Source: Roseomonas sp.
GTDB taxonomy: Bacteria > Pseudomonadota > Alphaproteobacteria > Acetobacterales > Acetobacteraceae
Reading direction: 5' to 3'
DNA length: 64,000 nucleotides
Assembly: GCA_020249775.1 (NCBI GenBank)
Contig: JADCFA010000002.1
Location: forward strand, 62,001 to 126,000
Position 1 is the first letter of the stretch. Each line of letters begins with the position of its first letter. Position numbers and translations under genes: made by a program. Below are positions 41,340-49,782 of this stretch, in pieces. The notes below the pieces were generated by a model, which saw only the letters and a list, made by a program, of their open reading frames with translations, did no database searches and was not told the DNA's origin.

Positions 41340-42140
41340 ATGACCGATATCGCTTATATACTCTCGAAAATTCTTTGGTTTCCGGCGAGGCCGGGCCATT
41401 TCGCGCTGCTGGTCGGCGCGATTGGCCTCGCCATGATCTGGCGCGGGCGCCGCTTTGGACGCTGGCTGATCCTGGCGTGTCTTGCCTTCTTCTTCCTGCT
41501 GATCGCAACACCGATCAGCCAATTCATTCTGCTGCCCTTGGAAGATCGCTTCCCGCGCCCTGCCGAAGCACCGGCGCAGGTGGATGGCATTGTGGTGCTG
41601 GGTGGCGCGGTAGATCAGAACATCACCGATGCACGCGGCATCCCCGCCATCAATGGCGCGGCCGAACGCATGACGGAAACCGTCGCACTCGCGCGGCGTT
41701 TTCCCAATGCACGCATTGTCTTTACCGGCGGCCAGGGTTCGCTGGTGCATGGCGGTCTTACGGAAGCCGATGTGGCGCGGCAGTTCTTTGAAAGCCTTGG
41801 GCTTTCAGGCGCGCGCGTGATCTATGAAGCTGAAGCGCGCAACACGCATCAGAATGCTGTGCTGACGCGGGATTTGGTGCAGCCCAAAGCAAATGAGGTC
41901 TGGCTGCTGATCACCTCGGCCAGCCATATGCCACGCGCAATGGGCGTGTTCCGTCAGGCAGGCTGGCAGAACATCATCGCCTGGCCGGTGAATTACCGCA
42001 CCGGGCATAGCTTCGCCGCATTTTACGACGCGCCGTTTCCGGAACGGCTTGGTCAATTCGAATGGGGTTTTCGTGAATGGGTCGGGCTTCTTGCCTATCG
42101 GCTGATGGGGCGCACCAACGCCTTATTGCCCGCGCCCTGA
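41340..42140 (+). CDS. YdcF/ElyC-type DUF218 membrane protein
   Basis: The 266-residue protein has two N-terminal membrane helices (about residues 18-35 and 41-60), then a DUF218 domain with VDGIVVLGGAVDQ, ARIVFTGGQGS and EAEARNTHQNA, which are the conserved pocket motifs. Members such as ElyC and SanA affect cell-envelope synthesis; the substrate is unknown. It is preceded by a weak ribosome-binding site. Confidence 0.85.
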   Translation: MTDIAYILSKILWFPARPGHFALLVGAIGLAMIWRGRRFGRWLILACLAFFFLLIATPISQFILLPLEDRFPRPAEAPAQVDGIVVLGGAVDQNITDARGIPAINGAAERMTETVALARRFPNARIVFTGGQGSLVHGGLTEADVARQFFESLGLSGARVIYEAEARNTHQNAVLTRDLVQPKANEVWLLITSASHMPRAMGVFRQAGWQNIIAWPVNYRTGHSFAAFYDAPFPERLGQFEWGFREWVGLLAYRLMGRTNALLPAP

Positions 42141-42263
42141 AGGTTGCAAAGGCTTTTCGCGCGCGCGGCATCCGCTTCCAGCGCCGGGCGAGGCACCAAG
42201 ACTTGACGGCACCTGTCAGACAACCAGACTAGCCTTGAACGCCGCCCTTGAAGGAAGCCCAGC

Positions 42264-43433
42264 ATGTCCATGCCCTTGCTTTTCACGCCCATTACCTTGC
42301 GGTCCGTGACGCTGCCAAATCGCGTGGCGCTTTCGCCGCTTTGCATGTATTCCGCCAAGGATGGCCTGGCCAATGGCTTTCACTTTTCGCATCTGACCGC
42401 GGTGGCGCGCGGTCGGGCGGGGCTGATCTTCACCGAAGCCACCGCGGTGGTTCCCGAAGGTCGCATTACCCATGGTTGCTGCGGGCTTTGGAATGATGCG
42501 CAGGTGGAAGCCTATCGCCCCATCGTGGATGCCATCATCGGCTTTGGGTCGGTGCCGGCCATTCAGATCGCTCACGCAGGGCGCAAGGCTTCCGTGCAGC
42601 CGCCCTGGAAGGGCAGCGCGCCGCTCCGCCCCGAAGATGCCGCAACAGGTTCGCCCCCTTGGGAGTGTTTCGGGCCAACGGCGGAACCTGTCGGCCCAGG
42701 TTGGCACGCGCCGACCGCCATGACGGAGGCAAAAATCCAGGAAACCGTGCAGGCCTTCGCCGCGGCTGCCGCGCGTGCGGCCAAGGCGGGGTTTCGCGTA
42801 CTCGAAATCCATGGCGCGCATGGGTATTTGATCCAGTCCTTCCTTTCGCCCATCGCAAATAAGCGCAATGATCGCTATGGCGGTGATCTTGCCGGGCGCA
42901 TGCGCTTTGCCCTTGAAGTGACCGAAGCGGTGCGTGCCACCTGGCCCGCTGATTTGCCGCTATTCTTCCGCATCTCCGCCGTTGATGGCCCTGCTGAGGG
43001 CTGGAGCCTGGATGATTCCGTAATACTCGCGAAGGAATTGAAGGCGCGTGGCGTGGATGTGGTAGATTGTTCAGCGGGTGGCATTTCCGGCGGGCCGGCC
43101 TTCCGTGCCAATGATTCAGGCCAGCCGCTTCGTAGCCGCGCGGAACGCCCACCGGGCTTTCAAGTGCCCTATGCGGAACGCGTGCGCCGCGATGGCGGCG
43201 TGGCGACCATGGCGGTTGGCGTTATTATCGCCGGCGATCAGGCCGAGGCGATTTTGCAGGAAGGCCGCGCTGATCTGATCGCGGTCGGGCGCGAATTGAT
43301 GTATGACCCGTATTGGACATTGAAGGCGGCCGAAAGCCTCGGCTGCGATCCGGGCAATAAGATGTGGCCCGATAATTATGGCTGGGCCATTCAGCGCCGG
43401 TCGGAAATCATGGCGGCGGCGGGGCGGCGGTAG
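42264..43433 (+). CDS. NADH:flavin oxidoreductase, Old Yellow Enzyme family (YqjM-like)
   Basis: The 389-residue FMN TIM-barrel begins PLLFTPITLRSVTLPNRVALSPLCMYSA; the Cys in PLCMYSA is the redox-tuning residue of the YqjM class. Substrate-binding HAGRKAS and the conserved EIHGAHGYLIQSFLSP are present. It probably reduces activated C=C bonds of an unknown enal or enone. A 10-bp hairpin follows. Confidence 0.9.
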   Translation: MSMPLLFTPITLRSVTLPNRVALSPLCMYSAKDGLANGFHFSHLTAVARGRAGLIFTEATAVVPEGRITHGCCGLWNDAQVEAYRPIVDAIIGFGSVPAIQIAHAGRKASVQPPWKGSAPLRPEDAATGSPPWECFGPTAEPVGPGWHAPTAMTEAKIQETVQAFAAAAARAAKAGFRVLEIHGAHGYLIQSFLSPIANKRNDRYGGDLAGRMRFALEVTEAVRATWPADLPLFFRISAVDGPAEGWSLDDSVILAKELKARGVDVVDCSAGGISGGPAFRANDSGQPLRSRAERPPGFQVPYAERVRRDGGVATMAVGVIIAGDQAEAILQEGRADLIAVGRELMYDPYWTLKAAESLGCDPGNKMWPDNYGWAIQRRSEIMAAAGRR

Positions 43434-43514
43434 TGGTGCCATTCATGCTGATCTTGCGCACCCCCCGGAATGCCCCCCGGACCACTAGCTGCGTGTTTGG
43501 TGGGCCGATTCACG

Positions 43515-43537
43515 CTGCTGTCGGAAGCCGACAGCAG
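43515..43537. terminator. Strong hairpin downstream of the OYE gene
   Basis: CTGCTGTCGG and CCGACAGCAG form a perfect 10-bp stem around AAG. There is no T-run, so it may be a weak terminator or part of the adjacent insertion remnant. Confidence 0.45.
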
Positions 43538-43623
43538 TGAACGGACCGCTAGCCGGATGGTGAAATTTATTGTCTAAACTCCGTATTTAAGATTTTCTTT
43601 CGTTGCATTTGAAAAAGATTGCA

Positions 43624-44033
43624 ATGCGCGGAAGTGACACGCTGGCCGGTTACTTGTTCAGCACTAGTGATCTTGAAAAGCGGGTGCGTCCCAATCATCC
43701 GCTGCGCGCGATACGCGGCTTGGTGAATAGCGCGCCGATGGATCTTTCGGCAGCCTTCGACGCGCTCTATTCGCCATTCGGTCGGGCCTCCATCCCGCCG
43801 GAGCGGACTGATCCGTGCCCTGCTGTTGCAAGCTTGCTACTCGATCCATTCGGAACGACAATTCGTCGAGCGTATCGAGTTTGACCTGCTTTTTCCCCTG
43901 GTTTGTCAGGCTTGGCGTTGATGACCTGGTGTGGGATCCCACCACCTTCACCAAGAACCAAGAAAGTCTGCTTGCAGGCGATACGGCCTTGAAGGTCATG
44001 GCCGCAGTCTGGCGCGGCCGAGGTGAAGGTCGG
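43624..44033 (+). pseudogene. IS5-family transposase remnant (frameshifted and truncated)
   Basis: The frame opens MRGSDTLAGYLFSTSDLEKRVRPNHPLRAI..., the N-terminus of an IS5-type DDE transposase. It breaks near 43810, where the homologous reading (LIRALLLQACYSIHSERQ) continues in the next phase. It shifts again near 43893 to FPWFVRLGVDDLVWDPTTFTKNQ. Homology fades after about 44030, so only roughly the first third survives and the catalytic core is lost. The terminal inverted repeats were not identified. The 240 bp from here to the tRNA show no gene. Confidence 0.85.
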
Positions 44034-44276
44034 GCTTCACGAAAAGGCCGGGGTCTAGCATGCCGGGGCGGTGGCGGGCTTCGTGATTGCCACGCCTGCC
44101 GAAGCGGAAGACGCGGCCGCATCGGCCAGAGCCTCGACCCCAAGCTCCGCGCATGCAGGGGGGGGTGACGGGGCAGGCGCGCACCCCTACCGGGCGCCGA
44201 GTGTGCGGGATAGTGTGGGGGAAATCGCCGCCGCGTTTTGGAAATCAAGCAATTTCAACGCGCTAAAGCGGGAAAA

Positions 44277-44352
44277 TGGTGCCCAGAGCCGGAATCGAAC
44301 CAGCGACACTGCGATTTTCAGTCGCATGCTCTACCAACTGAGCTATCTGGGC
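44277..44352 (-). tRNA. tRNA-Phe (GAA)
   Basis: The 76-nt cloverleaf on the minus strand has acceptor stem GCCCAGA/TCTGGGC, D-arm AGCTCAGTTGGTAGAGC, anticodon loop CTGAAAA with anticodon GAA, T-arm GGTTCGATTCC, and an encoded CCA end at 44279-44277. An insertion-sequence remnant lies about 240 bp away. Confidence 0.97.
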
Positions 44353-44421
44353 CCTGGCGGGGCCGAAACACCGCCAGAAGCTGTTTCCTAGCGAAGCGCC
44401 CCCGCCCTGTCCAGCCTGCTT

Positions 44422-46041
44422 TTACCCCGCAAAGGGGGGTAGGGTCAGCGCATGGGCGCGCAGCTTGGTTTTTTGCACCTTGCCGCTTGCGGTCATGCCA
44501 ATGGCCTCAAAATCCGGCACGAGATGCAAATGCCGGGGCAGGCGGAAATTGGCGATGCGGGGTTTGAGCCACGCCAATAATGCCTCAGGCGATGCCTCAG
44601 CACCCGGTTTCAATTGCACAAAGGCCGCGCAAACCTCCCCCAAGCGTGCATCCGGCACACCGACCACCTGCGCCATCGCAATGGCGGGGTGCGCTAGCAG
44701 CACTTCCTCAACCTCAGCCGGGGCCACGTTTTCGCCGCCGACGCGGATCACATCCTTAAGCCTGCCGGCCAGGCCCAGGCGGCCTTCAGCGTCCAGCGTG
44801 CCAAGGTCACCGGTGCGGAGCCAACCATCAGCGGTGAAAGTTTTGGCCGTGACTTCCGGGTCATTCACGTAGCCCTGCATCACGCTCCAGCCCCTTACCT
44901 GAATTTCGCCGCGTGCACCGATGGGCAGGATGGCGCCGGACTCAGGATCGGCGATACGCAGATCAAGGCCCGGATGCGGCAAGGCGCGGCCAGACGCGCG
45001 GATTTCTGGCGCCTCCCGATAATCGGAACAGACAACATTGGGGGAGGCTTCGGAAAGCCCGTAGCACCAGCCAAGCGCCTTGGCGCCCATGACATCCATG
45101 ATACGGCGCATCGTCTCGGGCCCCGCCGCGGCCCAACCGCCGCGCAGATGCAGACGTTCGGGCCGAAAATCCGGATGCGCCATCATCATCTGGAAGATAC
45201 TGTCGTTGCCGCTGGTGAGCGTGCAGCGTTCCTCTTCCAACAAGCGCAGCGCCAGGCCGGCTTCGAAGCTCGGCGGCGTAATCAGGCAGCAACCAGTGGT
45301 GAGCGCGACAAGCAGGGAAAGCGTGCTGCCCGCCACATGGAAGAAGGGGCGACAATTCAGATAGCGATCATCCGCACGCACGCCGAGCCGATCTGCGACC
45401 GCCGCTGCATTGCGGAGCATATTGTGATGCGTCAGCAAAACGCCCTTGGGATGGGCTGTGGTGCCGGAAGTGAATTGCACCAGCAACCGATCCTCCGTAC
45501 TGACCTCCGCCATGGCGGCATCCAGCGCGGCATCGCTGACTTGCTTGGCGCGAAAGGCATCCCAGGAAAGCGCCGCGTAGGGTGCGCCTTCCCCAAGTGC
45601 TACGGCAAGCCGCAGCGCGGGCAATGCCGCGCCGGGCAGTCCTGTGGCAAGCGCAGGTTCTTCCGCGCAGAGCATTGCAGCGAAATCAATATTCAGGAAG
45701 CGTGTTGCAAAAAACAGCGCGCAGCATTGGGATTTCTGTAGAGTGAAAGTGATTTCCGCCCCTTTGAGGCGCGTATTCACCGGCACGGTAATGGCCCCAA
45801 TCAAGGCGGCGCCGGCAAAGACACTCACCCATTCAACGCCATTGCCCATCAGCAGGCCGACAAAATCACCACGCCCGATGCCCTGCGCCAGCATAGCGCG
45901 GGCCGTAGCGCGCGCTTCTTCATTCAGCGTCGCATGGGTCAGGCGGCGGCCATCGCCGGTAACCAAGGCCTCGGCATCTGGGCGCAACTTGGCGTTGCGC
46001 TCCAGCAGATCACCGAGCCTTGTGGTCCAAGCGGCATCCAT
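44422..46041 (-). CDS. AMP-dependent acyl-CoA synthetase
   Basis: The 539-residue ANL-superfamily ligase has the phosphate loop FTSGTTAHPKGV, WCYGLSEASP (A5), GWLRTGDLG (A7) and the C-terminal catalytic lysine in TASGKVQKTKL. It activates an unknown carboxylic acid as its CoA thioester. The start at ATG 46041 overlaps the enoyl-CoA hydratase stop (TGATG). It is the last of a four-gene operon with the hydratase, CoA-transferase and MBL hydrolase. Confidence 0.9.
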   Translation of the reverse strand: MDAAWTTRLGDLLERNAKLRPDAEALVTGDGRRLTHATLNEEARATARAMLAQGIGRGDFVGLLMGNGVEWVSVFAGAALIGAITVPVNTRLKGAEITFTLQKSQCCALFFATRFLNIDFAAMLCAEEPALATGLPGAALPALRLAVALGEGAPYAALSWDAFRAKQVSDAALDAAMAEVSTEDRLLVQFTSGTTAHPKGVLLTHHNMLRNAAAVADRLGVRADDRYLNCRPFFHVAGSTLSLLVALTTGCCLITPPSFEAGLALRLLEEERCTLTSGNDSIFQMMMAHPDFRPERLHLRGGWAAAGPETMRRIMDVMGAKALGWCYGLSEASPNVVCSDYREAPEIRASGRALPHPGLDLRIADPESGAILPIGARGEIQVRGWSVMQGYVNDPEVTAKTFTADGWLRTGDLGTLDAEGRLGLAGRLKDVIRVGGENVAPAEVEEVLLAHPAIAMAQVVGVPDARLGEVCAAFVQLKPGAEASPEALLAWLKPRIANFRLPRHLHLVPDFEAIGMTASGKVQKTKLRAHALTLPPFAG

Positions 46042-46775
46042 CACTCGAAACCCTGCATTCTCTTCCGCCATTCCGCCGCAGCCAGGCTTTCCTCGATGGC
46101 GAGGATTTCGGTGGCAAGCGCGCCGCGCGGGTCGCGTTCCAGGCCTTCATCCACGCAGCGCTTGGCCAAAGCCATCGCGGCGGGGGGCGCTTTCAGGATG
46201 GCGGCGGTGATCTCTGCCAGGCATGTCGCCAAGGCCTCCGGCGGCACCACGCGCGCAACCAGCCCCGCTTCGCGCGCTTCTTCAGCGCCAAGGGCGCGGC
46301 CCGTGAACATCAAATCCTTGGCCAACCTTTTGCCGATGATGCGTGGCAGGCGCTGCGTGGCGCCTACCGTGCCCCACAGCGCTTCCGGCGTGCGGAAAGA
46401 TGCCGCCGGTGTGGCGATAATGAAATCACAGGCCGCGGCGATTTCGACGCCCGACCCGACGGCCGGGCCTTCCACCACGGCAATGGCTGGCATGGGCAGG
46501 CGTTCCACAGCATCATAGGCGGCAAAGGCTTTCAGACGCCGCGCGCGCACTGCATCATCACTCATGCCTTGGCGTTCTTTCAAATCCGCCCCGGCACAGA
46601 AAACCGGGCCTTCACCGCGCACAATGACGCAGCGCGCGCCATCTTCCCGTGCGCGGCGCGCAGCGGCAATAAGCGCTTCACACATGGCAATATTAAGCGC
46701 ATTGCGCGCATCCGGCCGGTTCAGCGTGATGCGCGCCAAGCCATCAGCGAAATCATATAAAACTGCCTCAGTCAT
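46041..46775 (-). CDS. Enoyl-CoA hydratase/isomerase family protein
   Basis: The 244-residue crotonase-fold protein has the oxyanion hole regions FCAGADLKE and VEGPAVGSGVEIAAACDF. The C-terminal AKDLMFTGRALGAEEAREAGLV block is typical. The substrate is unknown. It is coupled to the CoA-transferase upstream (ATGA) and the ligase downstream. Confidence 0.88.
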   Translation of the reverse strand: MTEAVLYDFADGLARITLNRPDARNALNIAMCEALIAAARRAREDGARCVIVRGEGPVFCAGADLKERQGMSDDAVRARRLKAFAAYDAVERLPMPAIAVVEGPAVGSGVEIAAACDFIIATPAASFRTPEALWGTVGATQRLPRIIGKRLAKDLMFTGRALGAEEAREAGLVARVVPPEALATCLAEITAAILKAPPAAMALAKRCVDEGLERDPRGALATEILAIEESLAAAEWRKRMQGFE

Positions 46776-47974
46776 ATCGCACCCTCCGCGCGAAGCTTTG
46801 CGATATGCGCTGGCGCATAGCGCAACAGATCGCGCAACACTGCCTCAGTATCCTCTCCCAGCAGTGGCGGGCGCTGAATGACAGGGTCCGCCAAACCTTC
46901 GAAGCGATACGGCAGGCGCAATGCCGGAAAGGCGCCAAGCGAAGGATGGGTGAATTCGCCAATGCAACCGCGCGCCTGCACATGCGGGTCGGCGAAAGTT
47001 TCATCCATGCTCAGCACCGGGCCATTTGGCACATCCGCCCCATCCAAAAGTGCTACGGCTTCGGCGCGCGTCAGCTTTGCCATCGCGGTCGTGATGCCGG
47101 CCATAACACGTTCGCGTTTCGCCACGCGTTCGGCATTGGCGCGAAGCGCCGGATCGGCGCCCAATTCGTCCAGGCCAAGCGCATGACAGAGCGGACCCCA
47201 ATGCTGATCTGAACAGGTGATGTGCAGGAACCGCCCATCGGCACAGCGGAAAGACGCTGTCGGCACGCGACCCGGATGTTCCGTGCCAAGACGCGGCGGC
47301 ACCTCGCCTAAGGCGAAAAAGCGTGCCGCCGCGGTGGAAAGCAATGCCACCTGCCCATCCAACATGGAGAAATCAATATAAGCGCCCTGGCCGGTTGCAT
47401 CGCGCCCGCGCAAAGCGGCGAGCAAACCAATGGTGATCCAAAGCCCCGATGTGAGGTCTGCCACCGGAAGCCCAGGCTTTACTGGCCCGCCACCGCGTTC
47501 ACCGGTGAGTGCCATCAGCCCCGACATGGCCTGAAACACTGTGTCATAGCCCTTGCGTTTGGCATAAGGCCCGGTCTGACCAAAGCCCGTGCAGGACAGC
47601 ATGACTAGGCGCGGATTGATGGCGCGTAGCGTTTCCCAATCCAACCCGTAACGCTTCAGCGTGCCAGTTGGGAAATTTTCAACCACCGCATCGCAATGGC
47701 GGATCAGGTCGCGCACCAGCGCTTGACCATCCTTATGGCGCAAATTGACCGTGACGCTGCGTTTGCCGCGATTGCAGGCGAAGAAATAGGCGCTGTCACG
47801 CGCATCATTTCGTTCGGCCACCGGTTCATAAGAACGGCTTTCATCGCCGCTGCCCGGCTGTTCCAGCTTGATCACTTCCGCGCCCAATTCAGCAAGGATC
47901 ATCGCCGAGAAAGGACAAGCGAGAACGCGCGCCAGATCCAGCACGCGCAAGCCCTGAAGTGGGGCGATACTCAT
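46772..47974 (-). CDS. Class III CoA-transferase (CaiB/BaiF family)
   Basis: The 400-residue protein begins LQGLRVLDLARVLACPFSAMILAELGAEVIKLEQPG, the family signature. The catalytic Asp is expected in the YIDFSMLDGQV stretch. It moves CoA between carboxylic acids. It is in an operon with an acyl-CoA ligase and hydratase, suggesting catabolism of an organic acid that I cannot name. Confidence 0.92.
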   Translation of the reverse strand: MSIAPLQGLRVLDLARVLACPFSAMILAELGAEVIKLEQPGSGDESRSYEPVAERNDARDSAYFFACNRGKRSVTVNLRHKDGQALVRDLIRHCDAVVENFPTGTLKRYGLDWETLRAINPRLVMLSCTGFGQTGPYAKRKGYDTVFQAMSGLMALTGERGGGPVKPGLPVADLTSGLWITIGLLAALRGRDATGQGAYIDFSMLDGQVALLSTAAARFFALGEVPPRLGTEHPGRVPTASFRCADGRFLHITCSDQHWGPLCHALGLDELGADPALRANAERVAKRERVMAGITTAMAKLTRAEAVALLDGADVPNGPVLSMDETFADPHVQARGCIGEFTHPSLGAFPALRLPYRFEGLADPVIQRPPLLGEDTEAVLRDLLRYAPAHIAKLRAEGAI

Positions 47975-47983
47975 GAGGCGCGC

Positions 47984-48862
47984 TTAGCGCAGATACCGCC
48001 AGCGGAAACGATCGCCATTAGATTCGACGCGCCCGACCGAAGGATTGGGGAAATGGATTGGCAGAAGCTTGGTATCGGTGTCAGCGACATTGGCCAGGAA
48101 GCGCGTGCGGCTATCGGCGGCCTCATTCGGGTCCCAGCAGAACATGGTGGACCAAGCCGGGCGGTGGATTTGCAGCGCGTGATGCATCAGATCGCCCGTG
48201 ATCACCGCATGCTGGCCGCGGCTTTTGATATGCACGCAGCAATGACAGGGCGTGTGGCCCGGTGTCGGTTCGATGGTGATGCAATCATCCAGGCTGAAAT
48301 CATCATCCACCAGCATGGCCTGGCCCGCCGCCACCACGGGTTCGCAATTCATGGTGAAAACGGAACCACCGCCACCAGGGCGGGTTTCGCCGGCCTTGGT
48401 TGAAGCCTCCCACGCGGCATATTCGCGCTTGTGGAAAACATATTTGGCGCGGGGGAAAGTCGGCACCCAGCGGCCATCACGCAGCACGGTATTCCAGCCG
48501 GAATGGTCAATATGCAGATGGGTGCACATGACATAATCAATATCATTGAAGGAAAGCCCTTCCGCCTTCAGCCCATCAAGCCAGGGCTGCTTCGGGAAAT
48601 CCATCGGCGCGGGATAGCCCTTGTCTTCGCCGGTGCAGGTATCCACCAAAATCGTATGGCGCGGCGTGCGCACCACATAGGTCTGATAGGTAATTACCAT
48701 CTTGCCGGAAGCAACATCATAGGTCTCGGGTTCCAATTCCTTCAGCGTTGCTTCGATCTGCTCCGCGGGCGCATTGGGGAACATCTGCCCCGGCGCGCGC
48801 CAGGGGCCATCGCGTTCAATGATGCTGGTGATGGTGACATCGCCAATGGTGAGCTTGCGCAT
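47984..48862 (-). CDS. MBL-fold metallo-hydrolase
   Basis: The 292-residue protein has the metal-binding motif THLHIDHSGW near residue 113, with further His ligands in TPGHTPCH and GDLMHH. This is the lactonase/glyoxalase-like arrangement; the exact substrate is unclear. It is first gene of the operon, 9 bp before the CoA-transferase, and divergent from a second enoyl-CoA hydratase. Confidence 0.88.
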   Translation of the reverse strand: MRKLTIGDVTITSIIERDGPWRAPGQMFPNAPAEQIEATLKELEPETYDVASGKMVITYQTYVVRTPRHTILVDTCTGEDKGYPAPMDFPKQPWLDGLKAEGLSFNDIDYVMCTHLHIDHSGWNTVLRDGRWVPTFPRAKYVFHKREYAAWEASTKAGETRPGGGGSVFTMNCEPVVAAGQAMLVDDDFSLDDCITIEPTPGHTPCHCCVHIKSRGQHAVITGDLMHHALQIHRPAWSTMFCWDPNEAADSRTRFLANVADTDTKLLPIHFPNPSVGRVESNGDRFRWRYLR

Positions 48863-48898
48863 CGGTTTCCTGCCTGGTGTGGTTGTGGTCTAAGGCTA

Positions 48899-48919
48899 GA
48901 ACAGGAAGCGGGGCTTGGG
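48899..48919 (+). repeat. 21-bp repeat, copy 1
   Basis: The element starts GAACAGGAAG and ends GGGCTTGGG. It is identical to 54184-54204, and both copies end exactly 65 nt before a plus-strand ATG. It lies in the MBL/enoyl-CoA hydratase divergent gap. Confidence 0.85.
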
Positions 48920-48984
48920 AAATCCCCTCTGGTCAGCCGCCCCGCACCAGCCCATCATCCCCCAAAAGACGAAGGGGAAATGTC

Positions 48985-49782
48985 ATGGCCGTTGTTGAAA
49001 CCGAAACCCATGGGCAGGTGCTTGTCGTGCGCATGAACCGGCCTGAGCGGCTGAATGCGCTGAATCATGAAATGCGCTTGGAATTGGCCCGCATCTGGAC
49101 CGAATTTCGCACCGATCCAAACTTGGAAGTCGCCATCCTGACCGGCACCGGGCGCGGCTTTTGCGCGGGCGAGGATATGAAGGAATCGCTCGCCGACAAA
49201 AGCCCCGGCGGGCGGCGGATTGACATGGAAGACCCCTTCAATGCCGGCACTTTGGAAAAGCCCGTCATCGCTGCGGTGAATGGCTTTGCCATGGGTGGCG
49301 GCTTCATGCTGGTGGAACGGACCGATTTGCGCGTGGCGGCCAATACCGCGATTTTTGAAGTATCGGAGGCAAAGCGCTGGCTGCTGGGCGGCTATAATCA
49401 CGGACATCTTGCGAACCTTGCCTATCCGGTCGCGATGGAAATGGCGCTTGGCTTTCGTTTCACGGCGGAACGCTTCTATCAGCTTGGCTTCGTCAATCGC
49501 CTGGTCGAACCGGAAGCGCTGATGGAAACCGCGCTGGAGATGGCGCGGCATATGCTGACCCTGCCGCCCGCCGCACGCGTCAATACCATCCATATGATGC
49601 GCCGCATGCGCCCAGCGCCAACGCCAGCGCAACAGCGGCTCGCCGCCAAGTTGCATGAACATGGCGACAAGTCCGATCTGCTGGAAAGCCGCGCTGCCTT
49701 CGCGGAAAAACGCGCGCCGAATTTCAAGGGCTGGAATGATCCGGCGGATCGGTATCGGTTGCCAGAAATAGAACAGGACTAA
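48985..49782 (+). CDS. Enoyl-CoA hydratase family protein (second copy)
   Basis: The 265-residue crotonase-fold protein has FCAGEDMKESL and FAMGGGFMLVERTDLRV for the oxyanion hole. The C-terminal part lacks the usual long catalytic Glu loop in an obvious form, so the reaction could differ from simple hydration. The start at ATG 48985 has GAAGGGGAA upstream. It is divergent from the MBL-CoA-transferase operon and may serve the same pathway. Its stop overlaps the convergent helicase stop by 4 nt. Confidence 0.85.
   Translation: MAVVETETHGQVLVVRMNRPERLNALNHEMRLELARIWTEFRTDPNLEVAILTGTGRGFCAGEDMKESLADKSPGGRRIDMEDPFNAGTLEKPVIAAVNGFAMGGGFMLVERTDLRVAANTAIFEVSEAKRWLLGGYNHGHLANLAYPVAMEMALGFRFTAERFYQLGFVNRLVEPEALMETALEMARHMLTLPPAARVNTIHMMRRMRPAPTPAQQRLAAKLHEHGDKSDLLESRAAFAEKRAPNFKGWNDPADRYRLPEIEQD

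Noticed and set aside
43664-44248. A 194-codon minus-strand frame over the IS remnant.
   Set aside because: It is Arg/Pro-rich, antisense to recognisable transposase sequence, with no motif.
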